Source of the DNA: JBALVT01 sp047612385
GTDB taxonomy: Bacteria > Pseudomonadota > Gammaproteobacteria > Pseudomonadales > Halieaceae
DNA: 17,417 bases
Direction of reading: 5' to 3'
NCBI GenBank assembly: GCA_047612385.1
Contig: JBLGAR010000101.1
Coordinates: 1-17,417 of the forward strand
Numbering within the stretch: position 1 is the first letter of the stretch; every line of letters starts with the position of its first letter. This document shows positions 8,702-15,629 of the stretch, piece after piece. Made by a program: the position numbers and the translations under genes. The notes under the pieces are model-generated. The model was not told the origin of the DNA. It was given only the letters and a program-made list of their open reading frames with translations, and ran no database searches.

Positions 8702-8734
8702 AAAAAACCCGTATTTGAATGCGGGTTTTTTTTT
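8702..8734 (+). terminator. Rho-independent terminator after the TonB-dependent receptor
   Basis: CCCGTAT (8708-8714), a TTGA loop and ATGCGGG (8719-8725) form a 7-bp stem with one G-T pair, followed by nine T. Six A precede the stem and can pair with the T run, extending it and allowing function on the other strand. It begins 16 bases after the receptor stop. Confidence 0.93.
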
Positions 8735-8770
8735 GCGTTATGCTAGGACTTTCAACCGAGTGAACCTTTT

Positions 8771-9547
8771 ATGGAATATGTTTCAGTAGAGCAGGCGAAG
8801 AATGCGATAGGGCTGCGATTGGTCCTCACTGGCGGTCTGCCGGCACCGTGGAGTGAAGCCGCCAAGGGTGTGCTAAAGGCGCACAATATCGACTTCGTCC
8901 CCGTATTACAGATCGGGGGAGGGACTAACGAAGAAATCCTCGAATGGACCGGTCACCGCAATGCGCCCACGCTGATGTATAACGAAGAGCCTTCGAGAGC
9001 TACGCCTGTCGAGATTATCAACTTCGCCGAGCGGCTTGGATCGGGTCCCTCTCTGGTCCCCAGCAAAATTGACGATCGAATACAGATGTTTGGTTTGATC
9101 AATGAGATAGCGGGGGAGAACGGGATGGCCTGGAACGCGAGGGTCATTATGCTCAAAGTTATGGCTCAGTCCATGAGCGAAGAGGTTAGGGCGGGTAATC
9201 CCATGTTTGAAACGTATCGTTTCTCTGCGAGCGACGCTGACAGTGCGCCTGCAAAAATTATCAGTGTCCTCAATGTCTTGACAGCTCAGCTACAACGACA
9301 AGAAGAGCGTGGTAGCCCTTATTTTATTGGGGATGATCTTACTGCGCTGGATATATACTGGGCTTGCTTTTCGCAAATGCTCAGCCCACTGCCAGTTGAA
9401 GTAAACCCTATGCCAGATTACATGCGCAAAGTCTGGGGGTTATTGGCGCAAACGGTTGAGCAGGCCGGCTACACCATCGATAGCAAGTTATTGAAACACC
9501 GGAATTTCATTTTCCCCAAGCATTTGCAATGGCCGTTGGATTTTTAG
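8771..9547 (+). CDS. Glutathione S-transferase-like protein
   Basis: This is a cytoplasmic two-domain GST-fold protein of 258 aa, slightly longer than the usual 200-240. Residues about 15-90 look like the thioredoxin-like domain: LRLVLTGGLPAPWSEAAK in place of the usual SPxxxKVR start, then NAPTLMYNEE as the cis-proline loop and TPVEIINFAERL where ESxAIxxYL normally stands. The helical C-terminal domain carries DLTALDIYWA, the conserved N-capping and hydrophobic-staple motif. The usual catalytic Tyr/Ser/Cys position is not obvious, so it may be a divergent binding or isomerase form. The start is ATG about 8 bases after GAGTGA. It sits 85 bases after the receptor gene but beyond a strong terminator, so it probably has its own promoter. 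The substrate is unknown. Confidence 0.8.
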   Translation: MEYVSVEQAKNAIGLRLVLTGGLPAPWSEAAKGVLKAHNIDFVPVLQIGGGTNEEILEWTGHRNAPTLMYNEEPSRATPVEIINFAERLGSGPSLVPSKIDDRIQMFGLINEIAGENGMAWNARVIMLKVMAQSMSEEVRAGNPMFETYRFSASDADSAPAKIISVLNVLTAQLQRQEERGSPYFIGDDLTALDIYWACFSQMLSPLPVEVNPMPDYMRKVWGLLAQTVEQAGYTIDSKLLKHRNFIFPKHLQWPLDF

Positions 9548-9574
9548 AAGACGAGAGTCTTTTGCAACTTGCAT

Positions 9575-9606
9575 AAAAAACGGGGCCTAATGGCCCCATT
9601 TTTTTA
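9575..9606. terminator. Bidirectional rho-independent terminator between convergent genes
   Basis: GGGGCC (9582-9587), a TAAT loop and GGCCCC (9592-9597) form a perfect GC stem flanked by six A on the left and a run of T on the right. It lies between the GST-like gene (plus) and the thiolase gene (minus) and has a U-tract on either strand, so it can stop both transcripts. Confidence 0.95.
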
Positions 9607-9630
9607 GTCAATCACCATCGATACATCGTG

Positions 9631-10866
9631 TTATATGCGCTCTATAATGATCGCCGGTGCCATGCCCCCTGCGGCGCACATGGTGACAAGTCCAAATTGC
9701 TTGTCTGTTCTCTCCAGCTCATCGAGCATAGTGCTGATTAGAATCGATCCTGTTGCACCAATAGGGTGCCCCAGTGCCATCGCACCGCCGTTGACATTCA
9801 CTTTATCGCGGTCGAGATTTAGATCGCGTATGAACTTCTCAGCCACGACAGAGAACGCTTCGTTGATTTCAAACAAGTCGATATCTGCAATCGAAAGGCC
9901 CGCTTTCGCCAGTACTTTTCGAGCAGCTGGAACCGGTGCGTTCAACATCAGCGTAGGGCAGTCGCCCATGTTGCACATCGCTTTGATTCTGGCCCTTGGC
10001 TTCATACCATGCGCTTTGGCATAGTCTGGAGAGGCCAGTAATACTGCTGCCGCTCCATCCACCACCCCCGATGAGTTACCCGCATGGTGAACATGCTTAA
10101 TGTCTAGTCCCGGATACTTTTGCAAGATCATGGCGCGGAAGGTTGTTCCCGCTTCATCCAACGGATAATCCGCCATGGGTGCGAAAGAAGCCTTTAATCC
10201 GGCAAGGCCTTCGAGCGTTGTTTGAGGACGTGGAAACTCTTCTTTGTCCAGCGCAAGAGAACCATCCGTCGAATACACCGGTATCAGACTCTTGTCGAAA
10301 CGTCCCTCGGCAATTGCTTTGGCGGCTCTTTGCTGTGAAACATAGGCCAGTGCATCAACGGCCTCTCGATCAATGCCCTCTATCGTCGCAATCGCATCAG
10401 CACACACGCCTTGGTGGGGCTGGGGGTGAAGCTCTCGCAGTGCCATGTTGCCGTTGTCCAGAAAGGGGCTCATGTTCGTGCCTTCCTCACCGTACACCGA
10501 CATCATTTCGGCGCCGCCACCAATGACCATATCTTCCGCGCCAGACATAATGTTCATGGCCGCCAAGTTGACTGAAGTAATGCCTGAGCCGCAAAAACGG
10601 TCCAGAGTCATACCGCTGGAGCGAATGTCGTAACCCGCCTCCAGTGCCGCCATGCGCGCCAGGTCGCCACTTTGGCGGCCGCGCTGTGAACTGGTTCCAA
10701 ATATGACATCGCCAACGTCAGCGGTGTTGATATCGTTGCGTTCGGCTATGGCTTTTAAAACGGTCGCTCCCAGGTGCTGTGGGTGCTGATCGGCCAATGA
10801 ACCTTTCCCTTTTTTGCCGATGCCCCGGGGGGTGCGGCAAGCATCAATAATCCATGCTTCTGACAT
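9631..10866 (-). CDS. Thiolase (acetyl-CoA C-acyltransferase family)
   Basis: This degradative-type thiolase (411 aa, normal family length) would cleave a 3-ketoacyl-CoA with CoA to release acetyl-CoA (or propionyl-CoA) and a shortened acyl-CoA. The acyl-accepting cysteine is Cys92 in DRFCGSG. The NEAF motif, GHPIGATGS with His367, and Cys397 in TMCAAGGMAP complete the active site, so the enzyme looks intact. The start is ATG with AGAGGA upstream. It is the last gene of an apparent minus-strand operon after the phosphotransferase and enoyl-CoA hydratase, with 62 bases before it, and ends at the shared terminator. The chain-length or ring substrate cannot be read from sequence. It is not paired with a fadB-type fusion protein, which argues against housekeeping FadA. 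Confidence 0.93.
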   Translation of the reverse strand: MSEAWIIDACRTPRGIGKKGKGSLADQHPQHLGATVLKAIAERNDINTADVGDVIFGTSSQRGRQSGDLARMAALEAGYDIRSSGMTLDRFCGSGITSVNLAAMNIMSGAEDMVIGGGAEMMSVYGEEGTNMSPFLDNGNMALRELHPQPHQGVCADAIATIEGIDREAVDALAYVSQQRAAKAIAEGRFDKSLIPVYSTDGSLALDKEEFPRPQTTLEGLAGLKASFAPMADYPLDEAGTTFRAMILQKYPGLDIKHVHHAGNSSGVVDGAAAVLLASPDYAKAHGMKPRARIKAMCNMGDCPTLMLNAPVPAARKVLAKAGLSIADIDLFEINEAFSVVAEKFIRDLNLDRDKVNVNGGAMALGHPIGATGSILISTMLDELERTDKQFGLVTMCAAGGMAPAIIIERI

Positions 10867-10928
10867 GTGTAAGTCCTCTTTGTTGGTTTTGACGGCGTTA
10901 GTTTTGACCGCTCTAGTGGGTATTTCGC

Positions 10929-11699
10929 TTAGCGACCTTTCCAGTTGGGTGCACGTCTTTCAGCAAAAGCGGTTGCGCCCTCGATGGCATCCTCCGAAGT
11001 GAAAATGGGCGATACCACCTCTTGCTGATTGTCCCACATGTTATCTGCGGTCCAATCGGATGATTGGGCAATAACCTGTTTACTCAGGGCAACGGCCATT
11101 GGACCGTTGGCGGAGATTTTCGCAGCCAAGGTCTGTGCGGCTTCCAGCGCGGTTCCAGCTGGGACGATCTGATTAATAAGGCCTATTTCGTAGGCGCGTT
11201 GTGCGCTTATAAAGTCACCGGTCAAAGCCAGTTCCATAGCCAATCGGCTGGGAATCTGTCGCGGCAATTTGACCAGCCCGCCGGCGGCTGCTGCCAGACC
11301 TCGTTTCACTTCGGGAATTCCAAACTGGGAGTTGTCGGCCGCGACAATCAAGTCGCAGGAGATAGCCAACTCGAGGCCACCTGCAAGCGCATAACCCTCT
11401 ACAGCGGCAATCAGGGGCTTTACGGGGGGTCTTTCTGTGATACCCGCAAAACCGCGACCTTTGATAGAGGGAAGTTCGCCGGTGACAAATGCCTTGAGGT
11501 CCATTCCCGAACAAAAGCTCCCACCGGCTCCGGTTATTACCGCTACGCGTATGTCATCGTTGCCGTCCAGCTCGTCCATGGCTGCCGCAATAGCTTCGGC
11601 TAAGGCTCGGTTGACGGCGTTCTTTGCCTTGGGACGATTTAGAGTGACGGTCATCACCCCATCGGCTACATCAACCAGTACTACGTGCTCATCTGACAT
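10929..11699 (-). CDS. Enoyl-CoA hydratase (crotonase family)
   Basis: This crotonase-fold enzyme (256 aa) is predicted to add water across a 2-enoyl-CoA double bond. Both catalytic glutamates of true hydratases are present at the expected 20-residue spacing: Glu110 in GGLELAI and Glu130 in FGIPEV (rat Glu144 and Glu164). The oxyanion-hole segments FCSGMDLKA (about 62-70) and GYALAGG (102-108) are also present, so hydratase activity is well supported. The start is taken at ATG 11699, which has AAGGA 8 bases upstream and gives the usual LVDVADGVMTVTLNRP beginning. A longer frame reaches 11804, but its extra 35 residues have no family character and overlap the preceding gene. It is the middle gene of the operon with phosphotransferase (88 bases upstream) and thiolase (62 bases downstream). 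Confidence 0.93.
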   Translation of the reverse strand: MSDEHVVLVDVADGVMTVTLNRPKAKNAVNRALAEAIAAAMDELDGNDDIRVAVITGAGGSFCSGMDLKAFVTGELPSIKGRGFAGITERPPVKPLIAAVEGYALAGGLELAISCDLIVAADNSQFGIPEVKRGLAAAAGGLVKLPRQIPSRLAMELALTGDFISAQRAYEIGLINQIVPAGTALEAAQTLAAKISANGPMAVALSKQVIAQSSDWTADNMWDNQQEVVSPIFTSEDAIEGATAFAERRAPNWKGR

Positions 11700-11787
11700 A
11701 TGTTCGGTCCTTATTGGAGAGGGTAAAAGTGTGGGAGCTTTATAAGTGTGCAACATACCGTCGACAAACCACGGCGCATAGCCGCAA

Positions 11788-12807
11788 TCATCGCGTGAGC
11801 TCAACTGCCATTTTTGCCAGCGGTACTACCAGTTCGCCGCGGGATTTCGCCTCTGCGCTTGAGGCCGTACCAATTTGTGCTCGTTTTTTGATGCCCTGCA
11901 CGATGGCTGCGAGGCGGAACAAAGAGAACGATAAATAAAACGGCCAGTTGTCGATGCCGTCGCGCCCGGTTCGGGCGCAATACTTGGCGATATATTCTTC
12001 GTCTGTAGGTATACCCAGTGCCTTGCGGTCGACTCCGGCGAGGCCCTTTATTGCGCCATCTCGTGGCAGCATCCATGCCATGCACTGATTGGCTAGGTCG
12101 GCCAGTGGGTGTCCTAGCGTCGATAACTCCCAATCCAGTAAGGCGATGACTTCGGGTTTGCTGGGATGGAACATCATATTATCGAGGCGGTAATCGCCGT
12201 GCACCAGACTAACCATCCCATCGTCTTCGGGCATGTTAGCCGGGAGCCATTCGAGCAAAGTCTCCATCTCGGGAACAGTCTCAGTTTCCGAAGCTCGATA
12301 CTGTTTTGACCAGCGACCCAGCTGGCGCTCAAAATAGTTTCCAGGGCGGCCGAAGTCGCTCAGACCCACTGCATCAATATCAACATTGTGCAATTTGGTC
12401 ATGGTCAGATTCATGGCGTCGTAAATGGCGGCACGTTCTTCGTTGTTTGCTGACTCAGGTAGGGTGGGGTCCCACAATATGCGGCCTTCCTTGTACTCCA
12501 TCACGTAGAACATCGAGCCGATGATAGAGTTGTCCTCGCAAAGCGTATAGGTTTTCGGAACGGGGACATCGGTGTTGCCCAGAGCGGAGATAACCTTAAA
12601 TTCTCTATCGACAGCGTGGGCCGATTTTAGAAGTTCACCCTCGGGTTTGCGCCTCAGCACGTAATGATGTTCACCCGCTGAAAGCTTGTAAGTGGGGTTG
12701 GATTGCCCTCCCGGAAACTTCTCGGCCGTCAACTCGCCCGTAAAACCGAGGATAGTTGAAGATAGATACTCGTGTAGCTTGGGGATGTCCAGGTCTTGCG
12801 TGCTCAT
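11788..12807 (-). CDS. APH-type phosphotransferase (LvaA / ACAD10-11 kinase-like)
   Basis: This is a cytoplasmic small-molecule kinase (339 aa) of the aminoglycoside-phosphotransferase/choline-kinase fold, in the subgroup that accompanies acyl-CoA metabolism. Seen: the nucleotide loop FPGGQSNPTYKL (31-42), the YVLRRKP strand (49-55), the catalytic loop HGDYRLDN (His203, Asp205, Asn210) and the metal-binding DWE (Asp225). The kinase residues are complete, so activity is expected. Known relatives (LvaA of levulinate catabolism and the kinase domain of ACAD10/11) phosphorylate the hydroxyl of 4-hydroxyacyl-CoAs. The same role here is an inference, supported by the hydratase and thiolase genes downstream. 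Antibiotic resistance is unlikely. The start is ATG 12807; a longer frame begins at TTG 12885 without a ribosome site. An AGGA lies 12 bases before the chosen ATG, a rather long spacing. Confidence 0.88.
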   Translation of the reverse strand: MSTQDLDIPKLHEYLSSTILGFTGELTAEKFPGGQSNPTYKLSAGEHHYVLRRKPEGELLKSAHAVDREFKVISALGNTDVPVPKTYTLCEDNSIIGSMFYVMEYKEGRILWDPTLPESANNEERAAIYDAMNLTMTKLHNVDIDAVGLSDFGRPGNYFERQLGRWSKQYRASETETVPEMETLLEWLPANMPEDDGMVSLVHGDYRLDNMMFHPSKPEVIALLDWELSTLGHPLADLANQCMAWMLPRDGAIKGLAGVDRKALGIPTDEEYIAKYCARTGRDGIDNWPFYLSFSLFRLAAIVQGIKKRAQIGTASSAEAKSRGELVVPLAKMAVELTR

Positions 12808-12969
12808 AGAGGCCAGGTTTCCTAGTTTTGGAGGCTGCTCAGTTTGTGGGGATAGCCGGTCATCGACAATGACAGTGAGCAACAAAAAAATGTACCCAAA
12901 CTTACACCCCAGCTTATGCTCCTAGAAGACCATTGAGCGCAGGGCGGGCTGGGGGTATGCTGCAACAAT

Positions 12970-12993
12970 TCTAACAACAACTCTAACAACAAC
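12970..12993 (+). repeat. Perfect 12-base tandem repeat in the acyl-CoA synthetase leader
   Basis: TCTAACAACAAC occurs twice with no spacer (12970-12981 and 12982-12993), preceded by CAACAAT and followed by AACAG. It ends about 10 bases before the AGAGG ribosome site of the acyl-CoA synthetase. CAA-rich leaders stay unstructured and often aid translation; that role here is inferred. The rest of the 205-base divergent gap (12808-13012) shows no promoter I would call. Confidence 0.8.
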
Positions 12994-13012
12994 AGTGTAG
13001 CAGAGGTAAATC

Positions 13013-14713
13013 GTGTACGAGGAACTCAAGACCGCTTGGAACGAACTCACCGCTCCCGGGCAAATGTTTGAAATTAAGACTATCGAGGTTCGGGGAGCGC
13101 CGATGCAAAGCTACGCCGTCGCGCCTCCCTCCCTGCGAGAGATTTGGTTAAGTACTGCAGCACATGCAGACCGCGAATACCTGATCTACGCAGACGAACG
13201 TATTACCTATGCCCAGGCGCATGAGAAAGTCGGGTCTATTGCAAATTGGCTGTCTGGGCAGGGAATTGTTCCCGGCGACAGAGTTGCCATCGCCATGCGC
13301 AATTACCCCGAGTGGATGTTGGCCTATTGGGCTGTTACCTCCATGGGTGCTGTAGTGGTGGGAATGAACGCCTGGTGGGTGCCCGCTGAAATGCACTACG
13401 CGCTGACCGATTCCTCCCCCAAGGTGATGATCTGTGACAAAGAGCGGCTCGCGCAATTTGAAAAAATACGAAGCGATTTTCCGCAATTAATTGTGGCGGC
13501 CGTTCGTGCGGACGAGACCGTTTCGGGTCAGTTCACCGAGTGGTCTGAGGTGTTAAGCAGTGCTTCGGCGATGCCCGAACTGACCATAGATCCGGACGAC
13601 GATGCCTGCGTTTTCTACACTTCAGGAACTACGGGCAAGCCAAAAGGTGCGCAATTGACGCACCGGGGATGTGTCTGCAATATATTAAACGTAGCCTTTG
13701 CAGCGACGGTACAAGCGACCGCGCTGGCCAAAGTCAGTGGCAAAGCGCCGGCTGCGGCTGATCCCAAAGAGGTGCAATCTGCATTGCTTGCGACACCTTT
13801 GTTTCATGTGACCGCCAATAATTGTGTTGCTCAGGCCATTACGGTCGTGGGCGGTAAACTGGTGCACATGTATAAATGGGACTCGACCGAGGCGCTTCGT
13901 CTTATCGAGCACGAGAAGATCACGGCCTTTAGTGCGGTTCCCATGATGTCCAGAGAACTCATTTCCCACCCAGATTTCGCCAAGTATGATACCTCAAGTA
14001 TGAAGACCATGGGTGGAGGAGGCGCGGCCTTGCAGCCGGATCTCACTGCAAAACTGGATAAAACCATGAAGAACGCGGCCCCCAGCGCCGGTTATGGAAT
14101 GACGGAAACCTGCGGCATTATTTCAGCCTTGGCCGGTAAGTTTTTGGTGGATCGTTCATCGAGTGTGGGAAGAGCAATGCCTACATTTGAAGCCAAGTGT
14201 GTTGATGAGCAAGGAAACACGCGAGCCACAGGGCAAGTCGGAGAATTATGGGTGCGCGGCGCCTGCGTGATTAAGGGCTATTTGAACCGCGACGATGCCA
14301 CCGCTGAATCCATTACAGACGGCTGGTTACACACCGGCGACGTTGCCTATATGGACGAAGACGAGTTTATTCACCTTGTGGATCGAGCTAAAGACATGGT
14401 GCTTCGCGGCGGCGAGAATGTCTACTGTGCCGAGGTCGAAAACATTCTGTTTGAGCATGATTGCGTAGCGGAGTGTGTCGTCTTCGCCGTGCCAGATGAG
14501 CGTTTGGAAGAGGAAGTGGCAGCGGCAATCTATCTGAAGCCAGGCACAACAATAGCCATTGATGAATTGCGAGCGCATTGCAAAGGCCTACTCGCGTCGT
14601 ACAAGGTGCCTCGTTACATGTGGCTGGTATCAGAGCCTCTGCCGCGTAACGCTAACGGTAAGTTTGTAAAGAAGGACGTGCGAGACGCGCTGGACTTGGC
14701 CGACGCCCAATAG
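13013..14713 (+). CDS. Acyl-CoA synthetase (AMP-binding, ANL superfamily)
   Basis: This cytoplasmic ligase (566 aa) activates a carboxylic acid with ATP to an acyl-adenylate and then to the CoA thioester. The core motifs are all present in order: YTSGTTGKPKG (202-212, phosphate loop), GYGMTETCG (adenine site), GWLHTGD with the ribose-binding Asp, DRAKDMVLRGGENVYCAEVE (hinge and CoA-half motif), and NANGK with the catalytic Lys550 near the C terminus. The start is GTG at 13013 with AGAGG upstream; no ATG lies close by. It diverges from the phosphotransferase-hydratase-thiolase operon, so it is the likely entry step for that pathway. Chain-length preference is not readable; it resembles medium/long-chain or aryl-acid ligases. 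It ends 16 bases from the convergent fpr gene. Confidence 0.93.
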   Translation: MYEELKTAWNELTAPGQMFEIKTIEVRGAPMQSYAVAPPSLREIWLSTAAHADREYLIYADERITYAQAHEKVGSIANWLSGQGIVPGDRVAIAMRNYPEWMLAYWAVTSMGAVVVGMNAWWVPAEMHYALTDSSPKVMICDKERLAQFEKIRSDFPQLIVAAVRADETVSGQFTEWSEVLSSASAMPELTIDPDDDACVFYTSGTTGKPKGAQLTHRGCVCNILNVAFAATVQATALAKVSGKAPAAADPKEVQSALLATPLFHVTANNCVAQAITVVGGKLVHMYKWDSTEALRLIEHEKITAFSAVPMMSRELISHPDFAKYDTSSMKTMGGGGAALQPDLTAKLDKTMKNAAPSAGYGMTETCGIISALAGKFLVDRSSSVGRAMPTFEAKCVDEQGNTRATGQVGELWVRGACVIKGYLNRDDATAESITDGWLHTGDVAYMDEDEFIHLVDRAKDMVLRGGENVYCAEVENILFEHDCVAECVVFAVPDERLEEEVAAAIYLKPGTTIAIDELRAHCKGLLASYKVPRYMWLVSEPLPRNANGKFVKKDVRDALDLADAQ

Positions 14714-14721
14714 CACGCAAC

Positions 14722-14748
14722 GGCTTGTCTCAGCTTTCGACAAAAGCC
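14722..14748. terminator. Weak hairpin at the acyl-CoA synthetase / fpr convergence
   Basis: GGCTTGTC (14722-14729) can pair with GACAA-AA-GCC (14739-14748), leaving two unpaired A. It overlaps the last codons of fpr and has no T-run on either side. It may slow transcription from both sides but is not a clear terminator. Confidence 0.25.
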
Positions 14749-15503
14749 CGCTCTATTGCGTAGTGCGCGGCTTTTCCGTGTCTTGACTCTTTGAAACCCA
14801 GACTGTCCAGCAATTTAGTAATATCCTTGAGCATGCTCGGGCTACCGCAAATCATAAAACGGTCATCGTCGGGGTTGACCGCGTCCAGCCCGATGTCTTT
14901 GGTCAGCTTGCCGATACGTAGCAAATCCGTGAGGCGGCCATTGGTGTGAAACTTCTCCCTCGTCACGCTAGGGTAGTAGATCAGTTTTTGCTTGATCTCA
15001 TCACCGAGATATTCGTGCTCCGGTAGCGCGCGGGTAATTTCATCCCGGTAGGCCAATTCACTCACGTGTCGGCAGCCGTGGGCCAAAATCACTTTGTCAA
15101 AATTTTCGTAAATTTCGGGGTCTTTGATAATGCTCAGAAAGGGCGCCAGGCCTGTGCCGGTTGCGATTAAGTAGAGATTTTTACCGGGCAATAAATTATC
15201 TCTCGTCAGCGTGCCGGTGGCTTTGCTGTTCACTAAAACCTCGTCACCGACTTTTATGTTTTGCAAATGCGAGGTTAACGGGCCATCGGCTACCTTGATG
15301 CTGAAAAACTCTAACTCATCTTCATAGTTGGCGCTGGCCATGCTGTAGGCGCGCATCAGTGGCTTGCCGGCTTGCTCTAGGCCGATCATGGTGAAGTGCC
15401 CATTTTCAAATCGAAACCCAGGATTGCGAGTGGTTTTGAAGCTGAACAGGCGGTCGGTCCAGTGGTGAACCGCTGTGACTTCTTCTTTCATTAAGCTGGC
15501 CAT
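14730..15503 (-). CDS. fpr: Ferredoxin/flavodoxin-NADP+ reductase
   Basis: This FAD enzyme (257 aa) exchanges electrons between NADPH and ferredoxin or flavodoxin, feeding redox defence and iron-sulfur enzymes. It matches the Pseudomonas/Azotobacter bacterial Fpr subgroup along its length: VHHWTDRLFSFKTTRNP at the N terminus, RAYSMAS (51-57, FAD binding), the nicotinamide/NADP region ATGTGLAPFLS (114-124), MICGSPSML, and a C-terminal YAIERAFVES close to the IERAFVEK ending of that group. The start is ATG with AGGAG 10 bases upstream; an internal Met5 is a less likely start. It diverges from a LysR gene, the same arrangement as fpr and finR in Pseudomonas putida, which suggests oxidative-stress control through the shared 126-base region. 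Confidence 0.96.
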   Translation of the reverse strand: MASLMKEEVTAVHHWTDRLFSFKTTRNPGFRFENGHFTMIGLEQAGKPLMRAYSMASANYEDELEFFSIKVADGPLTSHLQNIKVGDEVLVNSKATGTLTRDNLLPGKNLYLIATGTGLAPFLSIIKDPEIYENFDKVILAHGCRHVSELAYRDEITRALPEHEYLGDEIKQKLIYYPSVTREKFHTNGRLTDLLRIGKLTKDIGLDAVNPDDDRFMICGSPSMLKDITKLLDSLGFKESRHGKAAHYAIERAFVES

Positions 15504-15541
15504 GATGCTGGAACTCCTCTTGATTGCATCTACAGGGGGAG

Positions 15542-15570
15542 ATCATAGCTATTGCCGGTATATCGGTAAA
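15542..15570 (-). promoter_or_regulatory. Predicted sigma-70 promoter of fpr
   Basis: Read on the minus strand, TTTACC (15565-15570) is followed after exactly 17 bases by TATGAT (15542-15547), a 5/6 match to the -10 box. The weaker -35 lies inside a repeat half-site, as expected for a promoter needing a LysR-type activator. Confidence 0.6.
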
Positions 15571-15580
15571 ACGGTATTAT
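15552..15580 (+). promoter_or_regulatory. Predicted sigma-70 promoter of the LysR gene
   Basis: TTGCCG (15552-15557), a 17-base spacer and TATTAT (15575-15580, 5/6 match) point toward the LysR gene. It overlaps the fpr promoter back to back, and the palindrome at 15576-15588 covers its -10 box. Regulator binding there should repress its own gene, the classic autoregulation of this family. Confidence 0.5.
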
Positions 15581-15603
15581 TCGATAATCTATATCGGTTT
15601 TAC
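15559..15603. promoter_or_regulatory. LysR-type operator: flanking repeats around a central palindrome
   Basis: TATATCGGTAAAAC (15559-15572) and TATATCGGTTTTAC (15590-15603) share 11 of 14 bases and start 31 bases apart, about three helical turns. Their ends also form an inverted repeat, GTAAAAC and GTTTTAC. Midway lies the palindrome ATTAT-TCG-ATAAT (15576-15588), which contains a T-N11-A LysR box. The block overlaps both predicted promoters. The layout is visible; binding by the adjacent LysR protein is inferred. Confidence 0.6.
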
Positions 15604-15629
15604 AGATAAAGGAAGAAAGGACGAAGCAA

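Noticed and set aside
10885..10918. Two near-identical 15-base units (GTTTTGAC...) between thiolase and hydratase genes
   Set aside because: They match at only about 12 of 15 bases, occur in just two copies and have no symmetry; probably chance or old slippage.
11064..11603. A 179-codon open frame on the plus strand opposite the enoyl-CoA hydratase
   Set aside because: It is antisense to a gene with all catalytic motifs, has a Cys/Gly/His-rich composition typical of shadow frames and shows no family resemblance.
11700..11804. 35-residue N-terminal extension of the enoyl-CoA hydratase
   Set aside because: It overlaps the phosphotransferase end, lacks family similarity, and the ATG at 11699 has a good AAGGA site.
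11788..12807. Phosphotransferase considered as an aminoglycoside resistance gene
   Set aside because: The subgroup features and the operon with acyl-CoA enzymes point to CoA metabolism; there are no mobile-element signs around it.
12808..12885. 26-residue extension of the phosphotransferase from a TTG codon
   Set aside because: No ribosome site precedes the TTG, and family members begin close to the ATG at 12807.
12960..13000. CAA-rich repeats considered as a CRISPR fragment
   Set aside because: There are only two directly adjoining 12-base units with no spacers and no cas genes.
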